Shown: piece by piece, positions 7,245-14,218 of the stretch
Layout of the letters: each line of letters starts with the position of its first letter
Position numbering within the stretch: the first letter of the stretch is position 1
Source: Magnetospirillum sp.
GTDB lineage: Bacteria; Pseudomonadota; Alphaproteobacteria; Rhodospirillales; Magnetospirillaceae
Direction of reading: 5' to 3'
Length of the DNA stretch: 14,224 nt
NCBI GenBank assembly: GCA_020217035.1
Contig: JAIWOG010000309.1
Span: 1-14,224 of the forward strand
Made by a program: the position numbers and the translations under genes
Notes under the pieces: model-generated
Told to the model about the DNA's origin: nothing
Seen by the model: only the letters and a program-made list of their open reading frames with translations
The model's database searches: none

Positions 7245-7823
7245 TCAATGCCGGGCCGGCATCTGCCCCAGGCGGCGGGTGGCGCTGTCGTGCAGGTCGT
7301 TGTCCATGACATAGGCGTGCACCGAGCCGTCGCCGTCGCCGACGATCATGGCGTCGCTGCGCGGGTTGCTCCAGTGCACCACCTTGTCGCGGCGATAGGT
7401 GGGCAGACCCAAGGATTGGTTCCATGCCTTGGCCAAGTCGTCGAAGGCCGCCGCCGGCAGGGTCAGCTTCAGGTGGGCCAGACGCGGGGTGCCGGCGGAA
7501 TCGGGCAGGAACAACGCCCAAATCTCGGCCGGCCATCCCACCACCCTGTGGGGATGCGGTTGCAACAGCCCGGCGGCATCGGCGGCGAACAGGCCACAAC
7601 GCACGGCGCCGACGCGGGCGACGCCTTTGCCGAGCTTGAAATCCACCTCGCGGGGGAGGTCGGCTTCGTCGGAGCAGACCACCTGGTGCCCGTTCCCGGC
7701 GACGGCGCGGAACTGCGCCTTCTCCATGCCCGGCTGGGCGAAGCCAAGGTCGGCAAGGGTTTCCCCGGCCCAAGCGGACCAAGAGCACACCATCATCGTC
7801 AAGGCGCCGAGAAGTTTTCTCAT
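7245..7823 (-). CDS. Exported protein of unknown function, paralogue of its upstream neighbour
   Basis: 192 aa, last gene of the minus-strand operon. Residues 1-19 are a Sec signal peptide (MRKLLGALTMMVCSWSAWA, cleavage before GETL). The mature part shares a pattern with the gene at 7888-8475: DLGFAQPGM with QFR, CSDEADLP (C50), GAVRCGL (C76), VVHWSNPRSDAMIV and a C-terminal MDNDLHDS. The two matched cysteines probably form a disulfide. I recognise no named family. The start at 7823 gives the signal peptide directly, but no clear ribosome-binding site precedes it. The 64-base gap to the upstream gene is AT-rich at its end and could hold its own promoter. The stop lies 12 bases from that of the convergent plus-strand gene. 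Confidence 0.75.
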   Translation of the reverse strand: MRKLLGALTMMVCSWSAWAGETLADLGFAQPGMEKAQFRAVAGNGHQVVCSDEADLPREVDFKLGKGVARVGAVRCGLFAADAAGLLQPHPHRVVGWPAEIWALFLPDSAGTPRLAHLKLTLPAAAFDDLAKAWNQSLGLPTYRRDKVVHWSNPRSDAMIVGDGDGSVHAYVMDNDLHDSATRRLGQMPARH

Positions 7824-7866
7824 TCAATGATGATGTCACATATATTGCGGTGCGTCATCGCCTTCG

Positions 7867-7887
7867 CCCATGCACCAACCGCATGGG
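7867..7887 (-). promoter_or_regulatory. Hairpin directly after the stop codon of the first paralogue
   Basis: CCCATGC and GCATGGG (7867-7873 with 7881-7887) form a perfect 7-bp stem with a 7-base loop, starting at the base right after the TAA of the gene at 7888-8475. No T-run follows on the minus strand. It may stabilise the upstream message or reduce expression of the second paralogue. Confidence 0.35.
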
Positions 7888-8475
7888 TTATTTCCGTTTT
7901 CTGGCCGCTTCCAGCTTTTGATTCATGGAATCCTGCAATTTGGTGTCCACCAGCATGCCTAAGACCGTCTCGCCCTCTTCGTGCATGACCAGGGCCTCGT
8001 GGCGGGCGGTCTGCCAATGGACCAGGCGTTCGTTTTCGGTGGTGGGCGGGCCGAAGCGGGCGACGAAGTGGCGCACCAGACCGGCATAGGCTTCGCGCGG
8101 GCCGGTCATGAACAATTGCACCAGACGCCTGGTGTCCTGCATGTCGGGGGCGAAGGTGGCGGACATTTCCAAGGGAATGCCGGCGATCTTCCTTTGCGCC
8201 GGTTTCCACACGCCCTTGTCGTCCACCTTCATCAGGGCGCAGCGGGTGGCCCCCAGGTCCGTCATCGGCTTGGGCATGTACAGCAATTGCCCCAAATCCT
8301 TGGGCAGGTCGGGATCGTCGCTGCAGCGGATGGCCATGCCCGGCGGCCAGGCGCCGAAGCGAAACTGCCCCTGCATCATGCCGGGATAGGCCCAGCCCAG
8401 GTCGAATTCCCGTTCGGCGGCCAGCGCCGGGGCGCAGGCCAACACCAGCAGGGCGGTCACCATCATCTTGAGCAT
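7888..8475 (-). CDS. Exported protein of unknown function, paralogue of its downstream neighbour
   Basis: 195 aa. The N-terminus MLKMMVTALLVLACAPALA is a signal peptide. Cleavage after ALA is likely, but VLAC (11-14) could also act as a lipobox and make it a lipoprotein. The mature part contains FDLGWAYPGM with QFRFG, CSDDPDLPKD (C51), GATRCALMK (C79), LVHWQTARHEALVM and VDTKLQDSMNQ, the same landmarks in the same order as the gene at 7245-7823. It ends in a basic tail (KLEAARKRK). ATG 8475 is preceded by GGAAGGAGT, which lies inside the last codons of the lipase gene; the two genes overlap by 13 bases, so translation is coupled. No named family is recognised. Confidence 0.8.
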   Translation of the reverse strand: MLKMMVTALLVLACAPALAAEREFDLGWAYPGMMQGQFRFGAWPPGMAIRCSDDPDLPKDLGQLLYMPKPMTDLGATRCALMKVDDKGVWKPAQRKIAGIPLEMSATFAPDMQDTRRLVQLFMTGPREAYAGLVRHFVARFGPPTTENERLVHWQTARHEALVMHEEGETVLGMLVDTKLQDSMNQKLEAARKRK

Positions 8476-9443
8476 GCGCACTCCTTCCGTGGCATGGCGG
8501 GGGCCAGCGCCTCGCCGCCCGATGGCAGCGGCGCGTCTTCGTCGATCATCCACGCCGCCATGTCGTCCAGCACCACCTTGGCCTGCAGGTCGCGCACCAG
8601 CATGTGCCAGCCATCGGGATAAAGCACGGCACGGCGGTCGGGAATGGCCTTGGCGGCCTGCCAAGAGGGTTCGGCGGGGATGATCTGGTCGTGGGCGCCG
8701 TACAGGAACAAGGTGGAGGTGCGGACGCGCGACGGCGCCGCCTGCGCCGCGTCCATCAAATCGACCACGCCCTTGACCGCGTCGATGCGGGTTTCCTTGA
8801 TGACCAGGGGATCGGCGCCCAGCTTGCGCAGCATGTCGATATTGTCCGACGGCTGGATGTTCAGCCCGCGTCCCGACGGCGTCCAGCCCGGGGCCAGTTG
8901 GTAGGCCAGCCACAGCGACATCCGCTGCCACCACGGCATGGCGGAACGCCCCCACACCGCCGGCGCCGCCAGGATCACCCCGTCCAACCCGGGCGGCGGG
9001 TCGCCGGCCACCAGCATGGAAACCGCGCCGCCCATGCTTTCGCCGAACAGGAAGACCTTTGGGCCCGGATGGCGGGCCGACACCAGATCGACCATAGCGC
9101 GGGCGTCGTCCACCATGGTTTCGGTGCTGGACCAATGACGGGGATGCGGACCTTGCCCGAAGCCGCGCTGGTCGTAGGCATAGCTGGCGATACCGTGTCG
9201 GGCCAGATATTCCCCAGGCTCGGCGAAGAAGTTGGAATAATCGTTCATGCCGTGCAGGGCGACGACGATGGCGCGGATGTCGCCTTCGGGCAGCCAGCGC
9301 CGCAGGGGCAGAACCGCGCCGTCGGCCATCACCGCGCGGTCGGCTTCCAGCCGGGGGGCTTGGGTGGCGGGGCCGGCGGGATAGGTCACGACGGCGCAAG
9401 CCGACAGCATGAAGACCACCAGCAGGGCCGCCACATGCCGCAT
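8463..9443 (-). CDS. Lipoprotein alpha/beta hydrolase, lysophospholipase/monoacylglycerol-lipase-like
   Basis: 326 aa. The N-terminus MRHVAALLVVFMLSAC is a lipoprotein signal with lipobox LSAC and lipidated C16, so the enzyme should be anchored in the envelope. The mature part is a serine hydrolase of the Hydrolase_4 (lysophospholipase/monoglyceride lipase) kind: oxyanion-hole HG (H64-G65, ALHGMNDYS), DQRGFGQG (91-98), nucleophile elbow GESMGG with S136, acid D252 (YGAHDQIIP) and H280 (DGWHML). It likely cleaves an acyl ester of a lysophospholipid or monoacylglycerol. The lipobox is atypical for this mostly cytoplasmic family. Its ATG lies one base after the stop of the ABC ATPase gene (TGA-C-ATG), so the two are translationally coupled. 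Confidence 0.87.
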   Translation of the reverse strand: MRHVAALLVVFMLSACAVVTYPAGPATQAPRLEADRAVMADGAVLPLRRWLPEGDIRAIVVALHGMNDYSNFFAEPGEYLARHGIASYAYDQRGFGQGPHPRHWSSTETMVDDARAMVDLVSARHPGPKVFLFGESMGGAVSMLVAGDPPPGLDGVILAAPAVWGRSAMPWWQRMSLWLAYQLAPGWTPSGRGLNIQPSDNIDMLRKLGADPLVIKETRIDAVKGVVDLMDAAQAAPSRVRTSTLFLYGAHDQIIPAEPSWQAAKAIPDRRAVLYPDGWHMLVRDLQAKVVLDDMAAWMIDEDAPLPSGGEALAPAMPRKECACSR

Positions 9444-9444
9444 G

Positions 9445-10401
9445 TCATCCCTGCGACGAGGTCAGCCGCAGGAAGATGTCTTCCAGGTCGGCTTCTTCGG
9501 TGGACAGGTCGCGGATGGTCAGCCCGGCCTCGCCGATGGCCTGGAGGATACGCCCGGCCGGCACCGCCGACGGCGCGTAGCGCAGGGCCAGGCGCCCGTC
9601 GGCGCGGATTTCCGGATTGTAGGCCGCCAAAAGCGGCGGCACCTCGGACAGGCCACCCTCGACGCTGACCAGCAGCGCCTTGGAATCCAGCCGCGCCAAC
9701 AATGCCTGCTTGGAATCGCAGGCCACCAGCTTGCCCTTGTTGATGATGGCGATGCGGTCGCACAGCTCTTCCGCTTCTTCCAGGTAATGGGTGGTCAGCA
9801 CCACCGTCACCCCTTGGGCGTTCAGCTTCTTCACATAGGCCCACAGCGACTGCCTGAGCTCGATGTCGACGCCGGCGGTGGGTTCGTCCAGCACCAGGAC
9901 CGGCGGGTTGTGCACCATGGCCTTGGCCACCAGCAGGCGGCGACGCATGCCGCCCGACAGGGTGCGGGCATAGGCTTCGGCCTTGTCGGCCAAGCCGACG
10001 GCTTCCAGGATTTCCTCGGTGCGGCGCTCGGCTTTCGGCACGCCGTACATGCCGGCCTGCACGTCCAGCAATTCTCGCGGCGTGAAGAACGGGTCCAGGT
10101 TCAGTTCCTGGGGCACGATGCCGATGGCCGCCTTGGCGCCACGATGGTCGCGGTCGATGTCGCGGCCCCACACCGCGGCATGACCCGAAGACTTGTTGAC
10201 CAGGCCGGCCAGGATGTTGATGAACGTGCTTTTGCCCGCCCCGTTCGGCCCCAGAAGGGCGAAGAACGAGCCGCGCGGCACGTCCAGGCAGACGCCGTCC
10301 AGGGCCACCTTGCGGCCGCGCTTGTTGGCGTAGACCTTGGTCAGGTCGCGGGTCTCGATGGCGTTGGCGGGGGCGCCGCTTGCGATGTTTGTTTGATCCA
10401 T
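9445..10401 (-). CDS. ABC-2-type exporter ATP-binding protein (CcmA/DrrA/YadG-like)
   Basis: 318 aa ATPase. Walker A is GPNGAGKST (51-59), the Q-loop region VPQELNLDPFFTPRE (96-110), signature LSGGMRRRL (148-156), Walker B VLVLDEP (D172, E173) and switch histidine H205 (LTTHYLEEAEELCDR). The LSGGM signature, the 'TPRELL' block and a C-terminal domain of about 90 residues after the core are typical of ABC-2 exporters that move drugs, polysaccharide or lipids outward. No membrane subunit lies beside it; the next gene is a lipoprotein lipase, one base away. The permease must be encoded elsewhere or be an unusual partner. ATG 10401 lacks a strong ribosome-binding site. Confidence 0.9.
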   Translation of the reverse strand: MDQTNIASGAPANAIETRDLTKVYANKRGRKVALDGVCLDVPRGSFFALLGPNGAGKSTFINILAGLVNKSSGHAAVWGRDIDRDHRGAKAAIGIVPQELNLDPFFTPRELLDVQAGMYGVPKAERRTEEILEAVGLADKAEAYARTLSGGMRRRLLVAKAMVHNPPVLVLDEPTAGVDIELRQSLWAYVKKLNAQGVTVVLTTHYLEEAEELCDRIAIINKGKLVACDSKQALLARLDSKALLVSVEGGLSEVPPLLAAYNPEIRADGRLALRYAPSAVPAGRILQAIGEAGLTIRDLSTEEADLEDIFLRLTSSQG

Positions 10402-10412
10402 GGCCCGACATG

Positions 10413-10440
10413 GGTATCATCCGGCCGTTTCCACGGTCAA
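10413..10440 (-). promoter_or_regulatory. Weak candidate promoter of the minus-strand ABC/lipase operon
   Basis: On the minus strand TTGACC (10440-10435) and GATACC (10418-10413) are 16 bases apart. Transcription would start only a few bases before ATG 10401, giving a leaderless or nearly leaderless message, which fits the lack of a ribosome-binding site. The divergent zinc-protein gene starts 53 bases away, so its promoter must share or overlap this stretch. Confidence 0.25.
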
Positions 10441-10454
10441 TGGATGAAGAGCTC

Positions 10455-10658
10455 ATGTCCTCTGCCGCTGCTGCCAAGCCCGCCGAATTCGAGACGATCG
10501 TCGTCGAGACCACCCATGTCGCCTGCGACGGCGGCAACGGCCCGCTGGGTCATCCCCGGGTGTTCCTGAACATGGGTCACGACCGCCAGGTGGTTTGCCC
10601 CTATTGCTCGCGCACCTATGTCCTGGCCGAGGGCGCCAAGGTCAAGGCCGGGCATTGA
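10455..10658 (+). CDS. zf-CHCC zinc-finger domain protein (NDUFS6-like small protein)
   Basis: 67 aa. The core shows C24 (VACDGGNGPLGHPRVFLNM), H33, and C48-x-x-C51 (VVCPYCSRTYVL). This is the CHCC zinc site of the family that includes the mitochondrial complex I subunit NDUFS6 and small alphaproteobacterial proteins. It binds one zinc; in bacteria the role is not well defined, though a link to respiratory complex I is plausible. ATG 10455 gives the family's usual size, with GAAGAG just upstream; an in-frame ATG at 10440 would add five residues. The TGA stop overlaps the TTG start proposed for polA. Confidence 0.88.
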   Translation: MSSAAAAKPAEFETIVVETTHVACDGGNGPLGHPRVFLNMGHDRQVVCPYCSRTYVLAEGAKVKAGH

Positions 10659-13429
10659 AGCACGTGGCCGGCGACATCAAGCACGTCTTCCTGGTGGATG
10701 GCTCGGGCTTCATCTTCCGCGCCTTCCACGGTCTGCCGGCCATGTTCCGCCCCGACGGAACCCCGGTGAACGCCGTCTACGGCTTCACCACCATGCTGCT
10801 GAAACTGCTGAACGACACCGACGCCGACCACGTGGCGGTGATCTTCGACGCCGGGCGCCTGTCGTTCAGGAACGACATCTACCCCGAATACAAGGCCCAT
10901 CGCCCGCCCGCCCCGGAAGAACTGGTGCCGCAATTTTCGCTGATCCGCGACGCGGTGGCCGCCTTCAACGTGCCATCCGTCGAGATGGAGGGCTTCGAGG
11001 CCGACGACCTGATCGCCACCTACGCCACCCAGGCGGTGGCGCGTGGGGCCAAGGTCACCATCGTGTCGTCGGACAAGGATCTGATGCAGTTGGTGGGCGA
11101 GCGTGTCGAGATGCTGGACACCTTGAAGAACCGCACCATCCGCGAGCCGGAAGTGCTGGAAAAGTTCGGCGTCGCCCCCGACAAGGTCGTCGATGTCCAA
11201 GCCCTGTGCGGCGACCCCACCGACAACGTGCCCGGCGTCCCCGGCATCGGCGTGAAAACCGCCGCCCAGTTGATCGGCGAATACGGCGATCTGGACACGC
11301 TTTTGGCCCGCGCGTCCGAGATCAAGCAGCCCAAGCGCCGCGAGACCTTGCTGACCAACGCCGAAGCCGCCCGCATCAGCCGCGAGTTGGTGCGCCTGAA
11401 GCGCGACGTGCCGGTGACCGAAAGCCTGGACAGCTTCGCCAAGCGCCCCTTTGACAAGCAAGTCCTGGCCGATTTCCTGGCGGCGCAAGGCTTCAAAAGC
11501 ATCGTCGCCCGCCTGGGCGGCTCGTCCGTCACCGCGCAGCCTCAGGCGCCCGCCGCCACCGCGCCGGCGCCCCAGGCTCCGGTGACCCAAGCCTATGAAT
11601 TGGTGACCAGCGAGACAGCCCTGGATGCCTGGATCGCCGCCGCCCGCGCCCAGGGTTTCGTCGCCTTCGACACCGAGACCACCGGCCTGGACCCCATGAA
11701 GGCCGAACTGGTGGGCGTGTCGCTGGCGACCCAACCCGGCCATGCCTGTTACATCCCCATCAAGCACGATGCCGGCCCGGCGCAAGGATCGCTGCTGCTG
11801 GAAGCGCCGGCCGCATCCGGCCCCGCCCTGCTGCCCCGCGCCGTCACCCTGGCCAAGCTGGCGCCGCTGCTGGCCGACCCTGCGGTGCTGAAGATCGGCC
11901 ACAACATCAAGTACGACATGCGGGTGATGGCCCAGGCCGGGCTGAAGGTCTGCGCCTTCGACGACACCATGCTGCTGTCCTATGTGCTGGACGGCGCCAG
12001 CCACGGCCATTCCATGGATGAATTGGCCCAGTTGCACCTGGACCACCAGACCATCAAGTTCGAAGAGGTCTGCGGCAGCGGCAAGAACCAGGTCACCTTC
12101 GACCGGGTGCCGTTGGACAAGGCCCTGGCCTATGCGGCGGAAGACGCCGACATCACGCTGCGCCTGCACGGCTTGCTGAAGGCGCGGCTGCTGGCCGAGC
12201 GCATGGTCAGCGTCTACGAGACCCTGGAACGCCCGCTGGTGCCGGTACTGGCCGAGATGGAAGACACCGGCATCAAGGTGGATTCCCAGGTGCTGATGGG
12301 GCTTTCTGCGGAATTCGGCGCCCGCATGGCCGAGTTGGAAGCCGACATCCAAAAGCTGGCGGGGCGCGAATTCAACGTCGGATCGCCCCAGCAATTGGGC
12401 AAGGTGCTGTTCGAGGATCTGGGCCTGCCCGGAGGCAAGAAGACCAAGACCGGCCAATGGGGCACCGGCGCCGACGCATTGGAGGAATTGGCCGCCCAAG
12501 GTCACGATTTGCCGGCTCGGGTGCTGGACTGGCGGCAATTGTCCAAGCTGAAAAGCACCTACACCGATTCGCTAGTGGCCCAGGTCAATCCCCGTTCGGG
12601 CCGCGTCCACACCAGCTTCGCCCAGGCGCTGACCACCACCGGCCGGCTGTCGTCGTCGGACCCCAATTTGCAGAACATCCCCATCAGGACCGAGGAGGGG
12701 CGCAAGATCCGCCACGCCTTCGTCGCCGAGCCCGGCCATGTGCTGCTGTCCGCCGACTATTCGCAGATCGAGCTGCGTCTGGTCGCCCACGTGGCGTCCA
12801 TCGAGGGGTTGAAGCAAGCCTTTCACCAGGGCGCCGACATCCACGCCATCACCGCGTCCCAGGTCTTCGGCGTGCCGGTGGACGGCATGGACCCGATGCT
12901 GCGCCGCCGCGCCAAGGCGATCAATTTCGGCATCATCTATGGCATTTCCGCCTTCGGGCTGGCCCAGCAACTGGGCATTTCCAACGGCGAGGCCAAGTCC
13001 TATATCGACGCCTATTTCGCCCGCTATCCGGAAATCCGCGATTTCATGGAGCGCACCAAGGAAGAGGCGCGGACCAACGGCTTCGTCCGCACCCCCTTTG
13101 GCCGCAAGGTGTTCACCCCGGGCATCAAGGACAAGAACGGGGCCATGCGGGCCTTCGCCGAGCGTGCCGCCATCAACGGCCCCATCCAGGGCGGCGCCGC
13201 CGACATCATCAAGCGGGCCATGGTCCGCCTGCCCCAGGCCCTGGCCGATGCCGGCCTGTCGGCACGTCTGTTGTTGCAGGTGCACGACGAACTGATCCTG
13301 GAAGTCCCCGAAACGGAAAAGGACGCCACCCGCCACGTGGTCCATCAGGTCATGGAAGGCGCCGCCCGATTGGACGTCCCCTTGGTTGTGGATTCCGGAT
13401 TCGGCACCAGCTGGGGTGACGCCCACTAA
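10655..13429 (+). CDS. polA: DNA polymerase I (5' nuclease, 3'-5' exonuclease and polymerase domains)
   Basis: 924 aa, close to the E. coli length (928). Residues about 10-285 are the 5' flap nuclease (VDGSG with D15, FEADDLIA, SSDKDLMQL, CGDPTDNVPGVPGIGVKTA). An Ala/Pro-rich linker lies at about 290-312. The 3'-5' exonuclease (about 315-515) keeps its acidic residues: D339/E341 (FDTETTGLD), D421 (IGHNIKYD), Y493/D497 (YAAED), so proofreading should be active. The polymerase has motif A D701 (SADYSQIELR), motif B K754/F758/Y762 (AKAINFGIIYG) and motif C H877-D878-E879. It repairs gaps and removes Okazaki primers. No in-frame ATG lies near the proper N-terminus. TTG 10655, with AAGG 7 bases upstream and overlapping the zinc-protein stop, is preferred; GTG 10664 is the alternative. 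Confidence 0.95.
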   Translation: MKHVAGDIKHVFLVDGSGFIFRAFHGLPAMFRPDGTPVNAVYGFTTMLLKLLNDTDADHVAVIFDAGRLSFRNDIYPEYKAHRPPAPEELVPQFSLIRDAVAAFNVPSVEMEGFEADDLIATYATQAVARGAKVTIVSSDKDLMQLVGERVEMLDTLKNRTIREPEVLEKFGVAPDKVVDVQALCGDPTDNVPGVPGIGVKTAAQLIGEYGDLDTLLARASEIKQPKRRETLLTNAEAARISRELVRLKRDVPVTESLDSFAKRPFDKQVLADFLAAQGFKSIVARLGGSSVTAQPQAPAATAPAPQAPVTQAYELVTSETALDAWIAAARAQGFVAFDTETTGLDPMKAELVGVSLATQPGHACYIPIKHDAGPAQGSLLLEAPAASGPALLPRAVTLAKLAPLLADPAVLKIGHNIKYDMRVMAQAGLKVCAFDDTMLLSYVLDGASHGHSMDELAQLHLDHQTIKFEEVCGSGKNQVTFDRVPLDKALAYAAEDADITLRLHGLLKARLLAERMVSVYETLERPLVPVLAEMEDTGIKVDSQVLMGLSAEFGARMAELEADIQKLAGREFNVGSPQQLGKVLFEDLGLPGGKKTKTGQWGTGADALEELAAQGHDLPARVLDWRQLSKLKSTYTDSLVAQVNPRSGRVHTSFAQALTTTGRLSSSDPNLQNIPIRTEEGRKIRHAFVAEPGHVLLSADYSQIELRLVAHVASIEGLKQAFHQGADIHAITASQVFGVPVDGMDPMLRRRAKAINFGIIYGISAFGLAQQLGISNGEAKSYIDAYFARYPEIRDFMERTKEEARTNGFVRTPFGRKVFTPGIKDKNGAMRAFAERAAINGPIQGGAADIIKRAMVRLPQALADAGLSARLLLQVHDELILEVPETEKDATRHVVHQVMEGAARLDVPLVVDSGFGTSWGDAH

Positions 13430-13509
13430 GTCGCGTTAAACGGTAATACACATCAAGTTTACATGCTGTTTATATGGTTTTTTATTCTTGATAACGACTA
13501 CGCAGAATT

Positions 13510-13538
13510 ATGACAACTTTAGTGTGGTCGAGTATTAA
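13510..13538 (+). promoter_or_regulatory. Putative sigma70-type promoter upstream of the small gene pair
   Basis: ATGACA (13510-13515) and TATTAA (13533-13538) are separated by 17 bases, in the AT-rich stretch 13430-13580 between polA and the small genes. The -35 box matches consensus at five of six bases. No intrinsic terminator for polA is visible: T6 at 13478-13483 lacks a convincing stem before it. Read-through from polA is therefore possible. Confidence 0.45.
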
Positions 13539-13640
13539 TCCCTTTTGGCAAGTTTCCTTATGGGCCACATCTGCTATACCTAGGACCGGGGATGGATGAC
13601 CTATGTCTTCCGTCCAGGCTGGACGAAAGGGATTCGGGCC

Positions 13641-13847
13641 ATGGATGCCGCCGTGCTGGAAATGGTGTTGACCGCCTTCGAGGAAACCCGTGCTGACGCA
13701 TTGAATCACGGCCATGACCTTGCCCAGGCGCTGAAGGAGGCGACCACCGCCGCCGCCATGTGCCTGTCGGCGATGACCGGGATCGAGGATGCCGCCGCCC
13801 GCGCCGAGATCGAAGCGCTGAACCCCGTGCAGATGCTGGCGGCTTGA
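13641..13847 (+). CDS. Small helical protein of unknown function
   Basis: 68 aa, Ala/Glu-rich, predicted almost all helical (DAAVLEMVLTAFEETRADAL, then DLAQALKEATTAAAMCLSAM, then DAAARAEIEALNPVQMLAA). No family is recognised. ATG 13641 is preferred because AAAGGGA (13626-13632) lies 8 bases upstream. An in-frame ATG at 13596 would add 15 residues (MTYVFRPGWTKGIRA) unlike the rest; AGGA at 13582-13585 could serve it. GC-rich codon third positions match the surrounding genes, which supports a real gene. The next gene starts 3 bases after the stop, so the two are probably co-translated. Confidence 0.6.
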   Translation: MDAAVLEMVLTAFEETRADALNHGHDLAQALKEATTAAAMCLSAMTGIEDAAARAEIEALNPVQMLAA

Positions 13848-13850
13848 TCC

Positions 13851-14090
13851 ATGCGTGACCTTGCCGCCCTGGCCGAGGAAAAGAAGCGACTGGACCAGAT
13901 GCTGGACGAAGCCCTGGACCAGTACGCGCTTTACGAAGAAGACATGAACATCCGCTTCAAGACGGCGGACGAGGCCGGCCGCGCCGCCCTGATGGCCGAG
14001 CGGGGCGAAGTCGAGGAAAAGCTGGGCATCGTCGCCTTGGTGCTGCGCCTGGACGAGATCCGCGCCGAGATGGAAGCCCTAAAGAGCTAG
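13851..14090 (+). CDS. Small coiled-coil-like protein of unknown function
   Basis: 79 aa, highly charged and helical. It has heptad-like leucine spacing in LAALAEEKKRLDQMLDEALD and again in VEEKLGIVALVLRLDEIRAEM, with a short break around MNIRFKTADEAG, suggesting a helical hairpin. No Cys, signal peptide or membrane segment. No independent ribosome-binding site is seen before ATG 13851; translation probably continues from the upstream gene 3 bases away. The two may form a complex, but nothing in the sequence proves it. The 98-bp inverted-repeat element begins 30 bases after the stop. Confidence 0.6.
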   Translation: MRDLAALAEEKKRLDQMLDEALDQYALYEEDMNIRFKTADEAGRAALMAERGEVEEKLGIVALVLRLDEIRAEMEALKS

Positions 14091-14120
14091 GGCGTAAACT
14101 CATAAACCCCATAGCGTTCT

Positions 14121-14218
14121 GTTCGCCTAAGACGCCGTAATGCCAGGAACCGAGCGCCGGCTGTACCCGAGGTACAGCCAAGCGACGGTGACGTCGCAGT
14201 ACGGCGTCTTAGGCGAAC
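14121..14218. repeat. 98-bp palindromic element with 19-bp terminal inverted repeats
   Basis: Positions 14121-14139 (GTTCGCCTAAGACGCCGTA) are an exact reverse complement of 14200-14218. Inside lies a perfect 9-bp hairpin (14159-14167 GGCTGTACC with 14171-14179 GGTACAGCC, loop CGA) and a 5-bp hairpin (14182-14186 with 14193-14197). No open reading frame or T-run goes with it. The shape suggests a MITE or REP-like mobile palindrome; as RNA it would fold into a multi-arm structure and could end transcription of the small genes. No target duplication is evident at the edges. Confidence 0.7.

Noticed and set aside
7233..7260. Bidirectional terminator in the convergent gap (repeat CCGGGCCGGC at 7234-7243 and 7251-7260).
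   Set aside because: The two copies are direct repeats; only about five to six base pairs can form and no T-run is present on either side.
10616..12538. Very long minus-strand open frame (640 codons) opposite polA.
   Set aside because: It is a shadow of the GC-rich polA coding sequence; the product is compositionally odd and has no recognisable domain, while polA shows every catalytic motif.
13437..13483. Intrinsic terminator after polA, using T6 at 13478-13483.
   Set aside because: The best stem before it (TAAAC/GTTTA) is five AT-rich pairs, ends well before the T-run and would not be stable.
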